The notes: generated by a model not told the origin, from the letters alone. A stretch of 58,929 nucleotides of DNA from Elioraea sp. (GCF_022842375.1 NZ_JALHPR010000028.1:1-58929); one strand, 5' to 3'; shown: positions 25,619 to 35,965, counted from the stretch's first letter. A program made the numbers and translations.

Positions 25619-26375
25619 CATGTGCGTGCCATCGCGCTACTGGAGGCGCCGGCGCTGGACCGTGATCCGCGTTTGCGGATCACGGTCCAGCCGGCTTGCG
25701 CCTTTGCTGCCTCAGGACACGCTCGGCGAGCCGCGGGTCGATGATCGCCGCGTGATCAGCGGCATCGTTCACGTCTTGCGCTCTGGCGGGCGGTGTGGAT
25801 GCGCCGGCGGCCTACGGACCGCGCAAGACGCTGTACAACCGGTTCGTGCGCTGGGCAGCCAAGGGTGGGTGGGAGCGCGTGTTCCGCGCGCTCGCAGCTG
25901 CTGGCGGCCCACCGGCCGAGCTGCTGCTCGACAGCAGCCACGTGAAGGCCCATCGCAGCGCCGGCGGCGGAAAATGGGGGAGCACGCGCAAGCCATCGGG
26001 CGCTCGCGCGGCGGGCGGACCAGCAAGATCCACGCGCTGACCGATCACCTCGGCCGCCCGATCGGTTTCGAGCTGACCGCCGGTCAGCACGGCGATGCGC
26101 CGGTGGCACTGGCGCTGCTCGCTCCCTGGCCGTCAGCCAGGCTCTGCATCGCCGACGCTGCGTATGACAGCAACGGCATCCGCAGCTTCCTGCTCGCTCG
26201 CGGCACCGTGCCAGTGATCCCGAACAACCCCACCCGCAAACAGCACCATCCCTTCGACCGGAGCGCCTACCGCAAGCGAAACCTCATCGAGCGCGCCTTC
26301 TGCCGCCTGAAGGACTTCCGACGCATCGCCACACGCGACGACCGACGCGCCGACGTCTTCCTCAGCGCCGTCTAA
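25619..26375 (+). pseudogene. Decayed IS5-family transposase
   Basis: Transposase pieces are spread over different frames. One frame gives RLRITVQ, the next SRLAPLLPQDTLGEPRVDDRRVISG to VLRSGG. A shift then leads to DAPAAYGPRKTLYNRFVRWAAKGG and LLLDSSHVKAHRSAGGG. A further shift leads to AIGRSRGGRTSKIHALTDHLGRPIGF, IADAAYDSNGIR, RKRNLIERAFCRLKDFRRIATR. The last shift resembles the ORF1/ORF2 boundary of two-frame IS5 relatives; the earlier two look like damage. Catalytic pieces (D-S-S-H, D-A-A-Y-D, E-R) are present but not in one chain. No clear terminal inverted repeats were found. Confidence 0.85.
25654..25691. repeat. Perfect 17-bp inverted repeat in the IS5 remnant
   Basis: GCTGGACCGTGATCCGC, loop GTTT, then the exact reverse complement. 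It coincides with the first frame break of the transposase and has no T-run, so it is not a typical terminator. Confidence 0.85.
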
Positions 26376-26425
26376 CTCGCAGCAATCGTCACTTGGTGGA
26401 TATGAGTCCGGAGCCTAGACAAGCC

Positions 26426-27502
26426 TCATCTTCCCGAAAGCCGCCGCACGAGTGGCCCCGCCCATTGCCGGGCGAGTGCCACGAGGCCGCGCGGCGAGAG
26501 CGGGTCGGCGATCACGAGGCCGATGCGCTGGCGGCGCGTCGCCGCCCAGAGCTGCTTGTAGGGGTCGTCCCCGCGGCCGAAATCGAGCACCTGCACGCCA
26601 TCCTCCTCGATCAGCAGCGGGATCATCATCGCCGTCAGCACGGTTCCCGGCGAGGCCGCCCGCGCCGCCTCGTCATGGGCAAGCTTCAGCACCGTCGCGC
26701 GCCGCAGCCCCGCCTCGGTGCGATCGAGGATCCAGTACTGCGCGGCGATGGCGCGGCCGGCATCGGCCTCCCACAGCACGCCGAGGCGGAGCAGGCCGGC
26801 GGCGGCGGCGGCACGCATCAGTGCGGCGTCGAAGGCGGGGAAAGGCTCATCCGGCTTCCAGCTGCGGGCGCGCACGTCCTCGTAGGCGGCGATTCCGGCC
26901 TCGAGCGCCGGGCCGGGGGCGCGCAGGAGTTGGAACCGGGCGCTGCGCCTCGCCCGCGCGAGCTTGCGGGTGATCGTCGTGCGCAGGGTGGGCGGGCGCG
27001 CGGCGAGATAGCCCTCCCACGACGGTGCATCGCCGAGCGGTTCGTACCAGTTGCCGACATGATCGAACGGCGCGGCGAACGCGCGACCGGCGCGCAGGCC
27101 TGCGAGGAAGGCGGGGAGCGCTGGCAGGGCAGGGTCGATCAACTCGAGCGTCACGGGGCCTTCGCCGGTGAGGGCGCGGGCGATGGCGCGCGCGGCGATG
27201 TGCCGTGTGGCGACGTCCGCTGCCGGGTCATGCAACGGGCGCCAGGCCAGGCTGTACGGGCCGGTGAGGCTTGCGAGCCTCCCGGATCGGCGGACCAGCA
27301 CGAGCAGCACAGTGCGGGCCGCATCGGTTGCCAGGACCGGCGTGGCATCGTCCGGCAGGGCGTTGGCGAGGACCGTGTCGAACCAGAGGCGGGAGGCGAA
27401 GAAGTTCCCCTCGCCTGGCTGCTCGAGCAGCCGGTCGGCCCAGCCTGGCAGGGCCAGGCCGGGCGCGATCAGCGACGCGGCGGTCGAGGACGTGCTCTGC
27501 AC
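26426..27502 (-). CDS. GNAT/BioF2-like acyltransferase
   Basis: About 358 residues from a GTG at 27502; the start is uncertain because the frame stays open into the upstream RTX gene and no strong ribosome site is seen. The protein has the double-GNAT layout of the CelD/BioF2-like family: an N-terminal FFASRLWFDTVL region and a C-terminal half with AAQYWILDRTEAGLRRATVLKLAHDE and VQVLDFGRGDDPYKQLWA. This group acylates polysaccharide or small-molecule acceptors. It lies just after the RTX/CBM60 gene on the same strand, so they may be co-transcribed. Confidence 0.8.
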   Translation of the reverse strand: MQSTSSTAASLIAPGLALPGWADRLLEQPGEGNFFASRLWFDTVLANALPDDATPVLATDAARTVLLVLVRRSGRLASLTGPYSLAWRPLHDPAADVATRHIAARAIARALTGEGPVTLELIDPALPALPAFLAGLRAGRAFAAPFDHVGNWYEPLGDAPSWEGYLAARPPTLRTTITRKLARARRSARFQLLRAPGPALEAGIAAYEDVRARSWKPDEPFPAFDAALMRAAAAAGLLRLGVLWEADAGRAIAAQYWILDRTEAGLRRATVLKLAHDEAARAASPGTVLTAMMIPLLIEEDGVQVLDFGRGDDPYKQLWAATRRQRIGLVIADPLSPRGLVALARQWAGPLVRRLSGR

Positions 27503-27557
27503 GCAGCCGATGTAGCGCAGGCGGGGTTGCGCGCGAACCCCGCCCGCGCCCTGGCGT

Positions 27558-30500
27558 TCAGCCGAACACGAGGTCGCCGGCCGCCAGCTGCGTGACGCCG
27601 GCGAGGAACACCGTGTCTCCGGCGCTGCCATAGGCGATCATCACGCCTGCCGTGCCGTTCACCGTCGTCGCCGTGGCCTGGACCGACGCCGACGCGATTC
27701 CCTGGAAGAACAGGCGGTCCGTGCCTGAGGCGAAGTCGGTGATCCGATCCGCCCCCGCACCGCTGGCGAACAGGAACGTATCGGCCCCGGCACCACCGGT
27801 CATGACATCGGCCCCCGCGCCGCCGCGGAGCAGATCGGCGCCGGCACCGCCGACGAGCGTGTTCGCGGCGGTCGTTCCCTCGAGGATCTGCGCGAAGGTC
27901 GCCTCCGGGATGCCGACAGGCTTGGCGAGGGTGAAGTTCCTCGCACCACTGGTCCCCATCACTGATGTGAGGCCAGCGTCGATGCCGTTGATCGAGACAC
28001 TGTTGAGATGCAGGTTTCGATCGGCGGTCGCCGAACCACCCCAGCCATCATTCAGGAAGTTCACCGAGAGCTGGACGCTGTCGCCCCAGTTGCCCTTGAT
28101 CGTGATCGTATCGCTCTGGCCATTCGCGCGGACCGAGGCTGCGGTAATGACGCCGCCGATCTGCTGGCCGTTGACGCCGATCGTGTACTGTGCGTTGCCC
28201 TGCCAGAAATCCTGCGCGACCTTCAGCACCATCGTGTCGCTGCCGCTGCCGAAGGTGAGGTTTTGCGGCGTCACAGTCTTCGTTGCTGCGAACAGCACGC
28301 CGCCAGTGGTGGCGAGCGTCGCCGACATGCCCTGCAGGTCCTGCCCGTTCAGCGACATGCCCTGAACATAGAGGTTGCGATCGGTCGCGGCTGTGCCGCC
28401 CCAGGCATCGTTGAGGAAACGCACCTCGACGGTATTCGCCGTGCCCCAATTGCCCTTGAGCGTGAGCGTGTCGCTCGTGCCGTCCGACCGCAGTGCCGAG
28501 GCGGTGAGCGTGCCGCCGAACTGCTGGCCGTTGACGAGCACCTGGTACTGGGCGGAACCCTGCCAGGCATCCTGCGCGATCCTCAGCACGAGCGTGTCGT
28601 TGCCCGTGCCGAAGCTGCGCGACACGGGTGCGAAGCCGGTTGTGACGACCGACACGGCCTGCGCCAGCACCGCAACAGACTCCGCTGCCGGAACATTCGC
28701 GAACACGAGGTCACCCTTGGCGAGGCTCCGCGCGCCCGTGAGGAACACGCTGTCGCCGGCCGTGCCGTAGGTGATCATCGTTCCGGACTTGCCGTCGACC
28801 GTGGCGATGCGGGCCTTCAACGAGGCAGGGTCGATGCCATCGAAGAAGAGCCTGTCGGTGCCGGAGGCGAAATCGGTGATCCGGTCGTTGCCGGCGCCTC
28901 GGCCGAGCACGAAGCTGTCCCTGCCCGCGCCGCCGCTCATGACGTCGTTGCCGCCGAGGCCACGGATGATATCTGCCCCCGCGCCGCCGATGAGCATGTT
29001 GGCAGCGCTCGTGCCTTCGAGGTTCAGCGCGGTGACGGGGGCGGGAAGGGTGAGGGGCTTGGTCGCTGGCGTGCTGCCAGCAGGCGGATAGAACTCATCG
29101 TAGATTTCAGGAATCGTGATCGCATAGGCGGGGTTGGCGACGTAGGAAGCCTCGTCGGTGAACGCGGGCTTGAGGGAGAGGAAGGATCGGTAGACAGCGG
29201 CGATTTCGGAGTCGCCTGTCAGATCATGGATGCCCGCAAGTGTCGCAAGACCAAGACGACCGTACTCTCCGCTGGCCCAACCGGTGGTCGAGGTCGTGTT
29301 GGACATGCCGCGGCTGACCGTCTCAGCGCCGATCTCTTCCCATGTCTTGTAGACTTCGCGCGTTGTCAGATTCGAGATGGCGATATTGTACGCGACTGCA
29401 TCGCGCATCGCGAAGCCTTCGTCGCCGGCAGTAAACCGCCCGACGAGGTAGTTGGACATCCAGTCGATGAACGTCTTTGCATCTTCGCCGCCGCGCGTTG
29501 CCGAAATGATCGCGACGCCGGCAAAATAATCCTGCTGCCATGGGGCCATTGCCCCGCCTGGGTAGGCGCCCGGGAGATAGCCGTGCGCCTCGCCCTGTTG
29601 CGCGGTCCAAGCCGGGATCTGCGAGATCAGCCAGTCCCAGTTCTTCTGCGAGACGGTCTCGAAATAGGCCTGCTCTGCGCTGCCGTCGGGGCTCAGCCAC
29701 GCTGCGTTCTCAACCTGGCGCAGGTTCCAGGCCGAACCGCGGACCTGGCCTCCATTGGTCACGATGCCTTCGCCGTTCATGCGCGTAACGGGAAACGTTC
29801 CCATCACGGCGGCCGAGGCCTGGGCCTGGAGGTTGTCCAGCATCCAGCGCTCGCCCGTCAGCATGTAGGGCACCGACGACAGGTCGGGCTGGTGCGCGTG
29901 ATCGGGCGTCCACCCCGTGTCGGTGGGGCGCTGCTGCGTCAGCCCAGTCGAAGTACCATCGCCAGCGCGCCCGGTGCCGCCCCGCGGATCTGTCCAGAGC
30001 TTGGCGTAGTGATCGGTGTTGAGCCATGTATCATTGGTATCGTCCCAGAAGTTCCAGGGGACGGCGCCTGACGCTTCTGCCTGCCCCATCGCATACTCGG
30101 CGGCGCGAGCGTCGCCCGAGAGCAGCCAATGCACGTTGTGCTGGGTCGTGAAGCCGATGTCCGGGCGCCCGCCGGTGGTCGGCATGGCCTGCATGACGCC
30201 ATTCGACGCGAGCGGGTCGCTCCACGTGCTCGCCGAGATCGCCGCGCCGTAGTTCGAGAGCGCCGGCTGCGACACCGGGATCGACAAGTCGTAGTTCGCG
30301 ATCGCGCCGGTATCCTTCAGGTACTCGATGTCATGCTGGATGTTCAGCCAGCCGGATGACTGCGCGCCCAGGCCCTGCCCGCCATGCGGCCCGCCGGACG
30401 ATACGCTCTCCATCCAGTTCTGGTACTGGCCTTGGTTCACGCTCTCCTGGATGACGACCTTGCCGTCGAGCGTCGCCTTCACCGAGTAGGCGACGCGGCC

Positions 30501-31091
30501 GCCAGCGGCTTCCATCGCCTCGTCGTTGTTGAACATAGCATCGACGGAGATGTTGCCGTCCTTGAACGCGGTCACGTCGAACTTCAGTCGCATCGAGCCG
30601 GGCACATCGACCTCGACGCGCGCCTGCGTCGCAAGCGGGCCCTTCTGCCAGATCGACGCCGAGCCATCGGCGAGCGCATCGCGCAGCGCGTCCATCACGT
30701 CGATCGTGATCTTCGGCTGGCCCGTGGGCGTGAGCTCGACCATCAGGCTGTGCTGGGAGGAGACGGCGGCGAGGTTCACCACGGGCTGGGCGGCCGGCGC
30801 CGCAGCCTTCTCCAGCACCACATCCACGCTCGTCCCCGCGCCGAGCATCGGCCGCTCGAACGACAGCACCGCCATCTTGATCGACCCATCCGGGTGGGTC
30901 GTCTTCACATCGACCTGAACCGGGACCGTCGTGGCGCCGATCTTGGCGATGAGTGACTGCCCAGCAGGCACATCGCCTGGCTGGAATACCTGGCCCATGG
31001 TCGTCACGCCTGCCTGGAGCGTGCCTGTGCCTGCGTTCTGCACCGTCAGTCCAACGACATGGCTTGTGCTCGGAGTGGATGAGTTAGTCAT
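27558..31091 (-). CDS. Large RTX protein with two CBM60-like modules; putative polysaccharide-active enzyme
   Basis: A 1,177-residue protein with GGAG 8 bp before its ATG and no N-terminal signal peptide. Residues 1-690 form an unassigned region rich in Trp, Tyr and Asp (HNVHWLLSGD, WDDTNDTWLNTDHYAK, WQQDYFAGVAI) that resembles the alpha/alpha-toroid folds of lyases and glycosidases. Calcium-binding RTX nonapeptides (GGAGADxLRGGAGAD) occur at about 700-722 and 1077-1104, each followed by a near-identical TDFASGTDRLFF block. Between them are two copies of about 85 residues (830-915, 947-1035) with DTLVLxxAQDxWQG, GNWG, FLNDxWGG and DRNLxxxS(I/L)NG. These match the CBM60 calcium-dependent xylan-binding plan. 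RTX repeats without a signal peptide imply type I secretion. The catalytic role is inference. Confidence 0.8.
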   Translation of the reverse strand: MTNSSTPSTSHVVGLTVQNAGTGTLQAGVTTMGQVFQPGDVPAGQSLIAKIGATTVPVQVDVKTTHPDGSIKMAVLSFERPMLGAGTSVDVVLEKAAAPAAQPVVNLAAVSSQHSLMVELTPTGQPKITIDVMDALRDALADGSASIWQKGPLATQARVEVDVPGSMRLKFDVTAFKDGNISVDAMFNNDEAMEAAGGRVAYSVKATLDGKVVIQESVNQGQYQNWMESVSSGGPHGGQGLGAQSSGWLNIQHDIEYLKDTGAIANYDLSIPVSQPALSNYGAAISASTWSDPLASNGVMQAMPTTGGRPDIGFTTQHNVHWLLSGDARAAEYAMGQAEASGAVPWNFWDDTNDTWLNTDHYAKLWTDPRGGTGRAGDGTSTGLTQQRPTDTGWTPDHAHQPDLSSVPYMLTGERWMLDNLQAQASAAVMGTFPVTRMNGEGIVTNGGQVRGSAWNLRQVENAAWLSPDGSAEQAYFETVSQKNWDWLISQIPAWTAQQGEAHGYLPGAYPGGAMAPWQQDYFAGVAIISATRGGEDAKTFIDWMSNYLVGRFTAGDEGFAMRDAVAYNIAISNLTTREVYKTWEEIGAETVSRGMSNTTSTTGWASGEYGRLGLATLAGIHDLTGDSEIAAVYRSFLSLKPAFTDEASYVANPAYAITIPEIYDEFYPPAGSTPATKPLTLPAPVTALNLEGTSAANMLIGGAGADIIRGLGGNDVMSGGAGRDSFVLGRGAGNDRITDFASGTDRLFFDGIDPASLKARIATVDGKSGTMITYGTAGDSVFLTGARSLAKGDLVFANVPAAESVAVLAQAVSVVTTGFAPVSRSFGTGNDTLVLRIAQDAWQGSAQYQVLVNGQQFGGTLTASALRSDGTSDTLTLKGNWGTANTVEVRFLNDAWGGTAATDRNLYVQGMSLNGQDLQGMSATLATTGGVLFAATKTVTPQNLTFGSGSDTMVLKVAQDFWQGNAQYTIGVNGQQIGGVITAASVRANGQSDTITIKGNWGDSVQLSVNFLNDGWGGSATADRNLHLNSVSINGIDAGLTSVMGTSGARNFTLAKPVGIPEATFAQILEGTTAANTLVGGAGADLLRGGAGADVMTGGAGADTFLFASGAGADRITDFASGTDRLFFQGIASASVQATATTVNGTAGVMIAYGSAGDTVFLAGVTQLAAGDLVFG

Positions 31092-31485
31092 TCTTTAACT
31101 CCGGATAAGGGCGCGGGGACCCGCATGGTCGTTCACGGTGGTTAACGAAGAGTTGTTGACGAGCGTAGAGGTCCACCGATGACTGCCACTTCATTTGCGG
31201 CGGTCTTCGGTTGATTGTAACGGTCGGGCGATGATCTACGGCTGGACAGTCTTGGAGGGAACTACTATTGTCTGCGTCAGAGTGGTGGCTAGGCGTTTCG
31301 GTTGCAGAAGTGTGTACGGGGCACTACCCGTCTTTCATCCACGCCGCGAGCCACAGTTCAGCGAAATGTCGTTCACAACTTGGTCAAGTGAGGGAACCGC
31401 TGGGCCGTTTCGAGAACGTGGCAAGCGCGGCGCGCTGCTCTTCGTCCGGTCCGGCCGTACCGGACGCGCGCGGCAGCGACCTCGT
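31092..31485. other. Intergenic region upstream of the RTX gene
   Basis: About 390 bp, less GC-rich than the surroundings, presumably holding the RTX gene promoter. No 17-bp PEP-CTERM motif, convincing -24/-12 element or hairpin was seen. Short plus-strand open frames here lack ribosome sites and coding character. Confidence 0.45.
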
Positions 31486-32562
31486 TAGAGCCTTTTCCGA
31501 TCAGTTTGGGTCGTATCCTGCGGCGGCGAAGCAGTTGGTGCACTCGTCGGGGGTGAAGGTGTCGATGATGCGGCCGATGGCATTCCACAGGCCGTCGAGC
31601 CTGCGCTCCGCGGCCTTGCGCAGCATGGCCTTGAGCTTTGCGAAGGCGTTCTCGATCGGATTGAAGTCGGGGCTGTAGGGTGGCAGGTAGAGCAGGCGTG
31701 CGCCGGCGGCCTCGATGGATGTGCGGACGCCCGGCCCTTTGTGGCTGCCGAGGTCATCCATGAAGACGATGTCCCGGACCGCAGTTCAGGCACGAGCACC
31801 TGATCGAGGTAGGCCTGGAAGGCAGCACCGTTGATCGGCTGATCGAGCACCATCGGCGCGACCATTCCGCTGTTGCGCAGGCCCGCGACGAAGGTGGTCG
31901 TCTTCCGGTTGCCGTGCGGGATGGCGGCGCGCAGCCGTTCGCCGCGCGGCGAACGGCCGCGCGTACGGGCCATGTTGGTCGAGGCCCAGGTCTCGTCGAT
32001 GAACACCAGGCGGTCCGGGTCGAGGTCGAGTTGGCCCTCGAACCATTCCCAGCGCCGCGTCAGGACGTCGGGCCGATCCTGCTCGACCGCATGCGCCGAC
32101 TTTTTTTTCAGCGTGATCCGCCGCGGCGCGAAGAACCGCCAGAGCGAGGCGATGCTGACCGGCACGCCGGCCTCGGCCAGTTCCGCGCGCAGCTCGCTCA
32201 AGGTGACGTCTGGCGTCCTCTCCACCAGACCGAGGATCCATGGCGCATGGCTCTCGATCCGTCCCGAGCGGCGGTCGCCGCCCAGAGGCCCGGGAGCCAC
32301 CGAACCCACCTGCCGGTGCAGCGCCCATCAGCGGATCGCACTCGACGCCCCAACACCGAACCGCTCCGCCGCAGCGCGACACGTGACACCCGCCGCGATC
32401 GCCGCAACCACACGTTCCCGCAGATCAACCGATAACGCCTTCGGAGCCGAAGGCGGCCAGCGGCCACATGCCCGTCGGCCTCCTCTCCGACAGGCAGCGT
32501 GAAACAGATCCGATCCGCGTGGGGTGAAGGCCCTTGATTCAATTAGGTCTGAAGACGCTCTA
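31486..32562 (-). mobile_element. IS630-family insertion sequence, decayed, ends preserved
   Basis: Terminal inverted repeats are visible: GTTAGAGCCTTTTCC at the left end and the complement of GTTAGAGCGTCTTCAG at the right end. Each end is bounded by TA, the target duplicated by IS630/Tc1 elements. The element is about 1.08 kb and carries one transposase, now broken. It sits between the RTX gene and gmhA. Confidence 0.85.
31501..32443 (-). pseudogene. IS630-family transposase with nonsense and frameshift mutations
   Basis: The N-terminal helix-turn-helix part reads ALSVDLRERVVAAIAAG and CRAAAERFGVG, then stops at TGA (32328-32330), where IS630 transposases normally have Trp before WALHRQ. 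The catalytic region continues with LVFIDETWASTNMARTRG (first DDE Asp). A frameshift near 31780 separates VPELR from FMDDLGSHKGPGVR (second Asp). The C-terminus has LLYLPPYSPDFNPIENAFAKLK (final Glu) and ends at 31501. All three catalytic residues survive but cannot be made as one protein. Confidence 0.88.
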
Positions 32563-32591
32563 ACGGACGTTCACGAAGAGATACCGGTCGA

Positions 32592-33224
32592 TCAGGTTTC
32601 AGGTCGATCAGGGGGGCGCGGGAACAGCGTCGCCTCCACGATCGCGCAGATGGCGTGGCCCAGCACCTCGTGGCCTTCCTGCACGCGCGGTGTCGATGCA
32701 TGCGGCACGCGGAGGAGGATGTCGCATAGCGCCGGCATGTCGCCGCTGCCAGCGCCCGTGAAGCCAACCGTCGCCATGCCCTTGGTCCGGGCTGCGCCCA
32801 GCGCGGCGAGGATGTTGGGCGACCGGCCGGAGGTGGAGAGCGCGAACAGCACGTCGCCCGTGGCGCCGAGCGCCTCGACCTGGCGCGAGAACACCCGCTC
32901 GTAGCCGTAGTCATTGCCGATGCCGGTCATGATCGAGGTATCGGTGGTAAGCGCGATCGCGGCGAGGCCGGGGCGGTCATAATGGAAGCGCGAGACGAGC
33001 TCTCCCGCCCAGTGCTGCGCGTCCGCCGCGCTGCCGCCGTTGCCGCAGAGCAGCAGCTTGTTGCCGGCGCGCAACGCAGCGACCACGGCATCGGCCGCTG
33101 CCACGGTCGCCGCGCAGAGGGCCGCGTCAGCCGCCATGCGGGCGAGAAGGTCGGACGTGGTCCGCAACGTTTTGATTACGAAATCTTCGCCCGCCATGCC
33201 CGCCTCGTCCCTCGCGTCAGCCAT
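32592..33224 (-). CDS. gmhA: Phosphoheptose isomerase (SIS domain)
   Basis: A 210-residue SIS-fold isomerase converting sedoheptulose 7-phosphate to D-glycero-D-manno-heptose 7-phosphate, the first step of heptose precursor synthesis for LPS or glycans. The signatures are LLLCGNGGSAADAQHWAGELVSRF, TTDTSIMTGIGNDYGYERVF, FALSTSGRSPNI and VQEGHEVLGHAICAIVE. The start at 33224 overlaps the glgA stop by 8 bp; an inner ATG (33197) is possible. It is the last gene of the glgC-glgA-gmhA set. No other heptose gene lies in the window. Confidence 0.92.
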   Translation of the reverse strand: MADARDEAGMAGEDFVIKTLRTTSDLLARMAADAALCAATVAAADAVVAALRAGNKLLLCGNGGSAADAQHWAGELVSRFHYDRPGLAAIALTTDTSIMTGIGNDYGYERVFSRQVEALGATGDVLFALSTSGRSPNILAALGAARTKGMATVGFTGAGSGDMPALCDILLRVPHASTPRVQEGHEVLGHAICAIVEATLFPRPPDRPET

Positions 33225-34647
33225 CGATCACACCCCGGAACAGCGCAGCATACGCACCGGCGCGGCGGCGCCAGGAGAGGTCGGCCCGCATGCCCGCGCG
33301 CTGCATGCCGGCCCAGGCAACCGCATCGCCATGCAGCGCGGCCGCACGCATGATCGCCGCCGTGAGCGCTGGCGTCGTCACCGGCGCGAAGGCGAGGCCA
33401 GTGGCAACGCCCGCCTCCAGTGCCGCGGCATTGGCGTCAATCACGGTATCGGCAAGCCCGCCGACGCGCGCGACAACCGGCACGCAGCCGTAGCGGAGGC
33501 CGTAGAGCTGCGTCAGCCCGCACGGCTCGAACCGCGAGGGGACGAGGATCGCGTCCGCCCCGCCGAACATTATGTGCGACAGCGTCTCGTCGAAGCCGAT
33601 GCGCACGCCGACGCGGCCGGGATGGGCCTGCGCCGCGGCAAGGAACGCGCCCTCGAGCGCGGCATCGCCCGAGCCGAGCAGCGCCAGCCTGCCGCCCGCC
33701 GCGACGAGCGCGGGCACCGCCTCGGCCAGCACGTCCATCCCCTTCTGCCAGGTCAGCCGGGTGACGACGGCGAACAGCGGCGATGCGTCAGCCGTCAGGC
33801 CGAACGCGACCTCGATCGCCGCGCGGTTCGCCGCACGCAGGTCGAGCGTCGCGGCGTCGTAGCGCGCGGGCAGCGCGGCGTCGGTCGTCGGTGACCACAC
33901 CGTCTCGTCGATGCCATTGACGATGCCGGCCACCCGACCAGCCCGCGCGCGGATCAGCCCATCCAGCCCCATGCCGCCCTCCGGCGTGGCGATCTCGGTG
34001 GCGTAGGTCGGGCTGACGGTGGTGATCCTGTCGGCGAAGTGCATGCCCGCCTTCAGGAACCCCACATTGCCGTAGTACTCGATGCCCTCGACCGTGAAGG
34101 CTTCGGGGGGCAGGCCGAGGCTCGGGAACGTCTCTGGAGGGAACTGGCCCTGGAAGGCCATGTTGTGGACCGTCAGGACGGAGGGCACACGCCGGCCGGA
34201 CGCAAAGGCGAGATAGGCGGGCGCGAGCGCGGCCTGCCAGTCATGGGCGTGCAGGAGATCGAACCGCGCGAGCCCTGCCTCGCCGCGCGCGAGCATGGCA
34301 CCGGCGCGCGCGAGTGCGGCGAACCGCGCGGCGTTGTCCGGCCAGTCGCCGCCGCCGGGGGCCGTATAGGGGTTGCCGGGCCTGTCGAACAGCGGCGGCG
34401 CGTCGAGCACCGCGAGGTCGAGGCCGCCGGCACGGCCGGCGAGGATGCGCTGCCCCGGCCCCGGCGTGGCAATCGCGCGCGCGTCGCCCAGTGCGGCGAG
34501 GATGGCCGGGTAGCCGGGCAGGAGCGTCGTCACCGCGATGCCCTCTGCCGCGAGCGCGGCGGGAAGCGCGCCCGTGACATCGGCGAGCCCGCCGGTCTTG
34601 ACCAGCGGATAGGCCTCGGATGCGACGGCGATGACGCGCATCGTCAC
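33217..34647 (-). CDS. glgA: Glycogen synthase (ADP-glucose, GT5)
   Basis: A 476-residue GT5 enzyme extending alpha-1,4-glucan from ADP-glucose. The N-terminal KTGGLADV motif that binds ADP-glucose is in [19 protein letters not shown]. Further signatures are [50 protein letters not shown] and [29 protein letters not shown], with the catalytic Glu region. Length is normal. It overlaps glgC by 4 bp and gmhA by 8 bp, indicating an operon. glgB, glgP and glgX are not in the window. Confidence 0.96.
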   Translation of the reverse strand: MTMRVIAVASEAYPLVKTGGLADVTGALPAALAAEGIAVTTLLPGYPAILAALGDARAIATPGPGQRILAGRAGGLDLAVLDAPPLFDRPGNPYTAPGGGDWPDNAARFAALARAGAMLARGEAGLARFDLLHAHDWQAALAPAYLAFASGRRVPSVLTVHNMAFQGQFPPETFPSLGLPPEAFTVEGIEYYGNVGFLKAGMHFADRITTVSPTYATEIATPEGGMGLDGLIRARAGRVAGIVNGIDETVWSPTTDAALPARYDAATLDLRAANRAAIEVAFGLTADASPLFAVVTRLTWQKGMDVLAEAVPALVAAGGRLALLGSGDAALEGAFLAAAQAHPGRVGVRIGFDETLSHIMFGGADAILVPSRFEPCGLTQLYGLRYGCVPVVARVGGLADTVIDANAAALEAGVATGLAFAPVTTPALTAAIMRAAALHGDAVAWAGMQRAGMRADLSWRRRAGAYAALFRGVIDG

Positions 34648-35912
34648 GCCCCGATGCGGTCGATCATCGCCTGGGTGACGAGGCAGACACCGTTCTCGGT
34701 GCGGCGGAAGCGCGTGGCGTCGAGCACGGGGTCCTCGCCGATCACGAGGCCTTCGGGAATCGTCACGCCACGGTCGACCACGACGTTGGTCAGGCGCGCG
34801 CCGCGGCCGACCGTCACGTCGGGCAGCACCACGCCGCCATCGACGGCGGCGAAGGAGTTCACGCGCACGCCGGTGAACAGCAGCGACCGTCGCACCGTCG
34901 CACCCGAGACGATGCAGTTGCCCGAGACGAGCGAGGAGATCGCCTGGCCGCGGCGGCCATCCTCGTCATGGACGAACTTCGCCGGCGGGGTGATCTCGGC
35001 ATGCGTCCAGATCGGCCAGGCGCGGTCGTAGAGGTCGAGCTCCGGCACGATGGCGGTGAGGTCGATGTTCGCCGCCCAGTAGGCATCGACGGTGCCGACA
35101 TCGCGCCAGTAGCTCGTCGTCTCGTGTTCGGAACGGACGCAGGAGCGTTCGAAGCGGTGCGCGATCGCGGTGCCGTGCGCCACGAGATGCGGGATGATGT
35201 CGCCGCCGAAATCATGTTTCGATGACGCATCGGCCGCGTCGCGGCGCAGCTGGTCGAACAGGAAGTGGGTCTCGAACACGTAGATGCCCATCGAGGCCAG
35301 CGCGATCCCGGGCCGGTCGGGCAGTCCCGGCGGGTCGGACGGCTTCTCGAGGAACGCGGTGATGCGGTCGGTCGTGTCGACATGCATCACGCCGAAGCCG
35401 GTCGCCTCCATGCGCGGCACCTCGAGCACGCCGACGGTCACGTCGGCCTTCCGCTCGACGTGTTCGCGCAGCATCGCCTCGTAGTCCATCTTGTAGATGT
35501 GGTCGCCCGCCAGGATCACGATGTGGCGCGGCGCGTAGCTCTCGATGATGTCGATGTTCTGGTACACGGCGTCGGCGGTGCCGCTGTACCAGCGGTCATG
35601 CCCGACGCGCTGGCTCGCGGGCAGGATGTCGAAGCTCTCGTTCCGCTCGGGCCTGAGGAAGCTCCACCCGCGCTGGAGGTGGCGGATCAGGCTATGCGCC
35701 TTGTACTGCGTGGCCACCCCGATGCGGCGGATGCCGGAGTTCAGCGCGTTGGACAGCGCGAAATCGATGATGCGGGTCTTGCCGCCGAAGAACACGGCGG
35801 GCTTGGCGCGACGGTCGGTCAACTCCATCAGCCGGCTGCCGCGGCCGCCGGCGAGCACATAGGCCATTGCATCGCGCGCGATGGGCGTCGAACCCGACGG
35901 CCTCTGCGTCAT
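34644..35912 (-). CDS. glgC: Glucose-1-phosphate adenylyltransferase
   Basis: Forms ADP-glucose from ATP and glucose-1-phosphate, the committed step of glycogen synthesis. A 422-residue form starts at MTQRPSG (35912) behind a strong GGAGGG site; the open frame extends into the EI gene but that part is spurious. Motifs: [24 protein letters not shown] (nucleotide binding and allosteric N-terminus), [47 protein letters not shown], and a left-handed beta-helix C-terminus ([15 protein letters not shown]). It lies 53 bp after ptsI on the same strand. Confidence 0.96.
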   Translation of the reverse strand: MTQRPSGSTPIARDAMAYVLAGGRGSRLMELTDRRAKPAVFFGGKTRIIDFALSNALNSGIRRIGVATQYKAHSLIRHLQRGWSFLRPERNESFDILPASQRVGHDRWYSGTADAVYQNIDIIESYAPRHIVILAGDHIYKMDYEAMLREHVERKADVTVGVLEVPRMEATGFGVMHVDTTDRITAFLEKPSDPPGLPDRPGIALASMGIYVFETHFLFDQLRRDAADASSKHDFGGDIIPHLVAHGTAIAHRFERSCVRSEHETTSYWRDVGTVDAYWAANIDLTAIVPELDLYDRAWPIWTHAEITPPAKFVHDEDGRRGQAISSLVSGNCIVSGATVRRSLLFTGVRVNSFAAVDGGVVLPDVTVGRGARLTNVVVDRGVTIPEGLVIGEDPVLDATRFRRTENGVCLVTQAMIDRIGA

Positions 35913-35965
35913 GCCGTACCCTCCCTGCGCGGCTCGTCCCGGAGCCGGTGGCCCGGCGGCGGCGC

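Noticed and set aside
25218-25620. Plus-strand frame leading into the IS5 transposase as its N-terminus
   Set aside because: It is antisense to the methyltransferase and has no transposase features before about 25,670.
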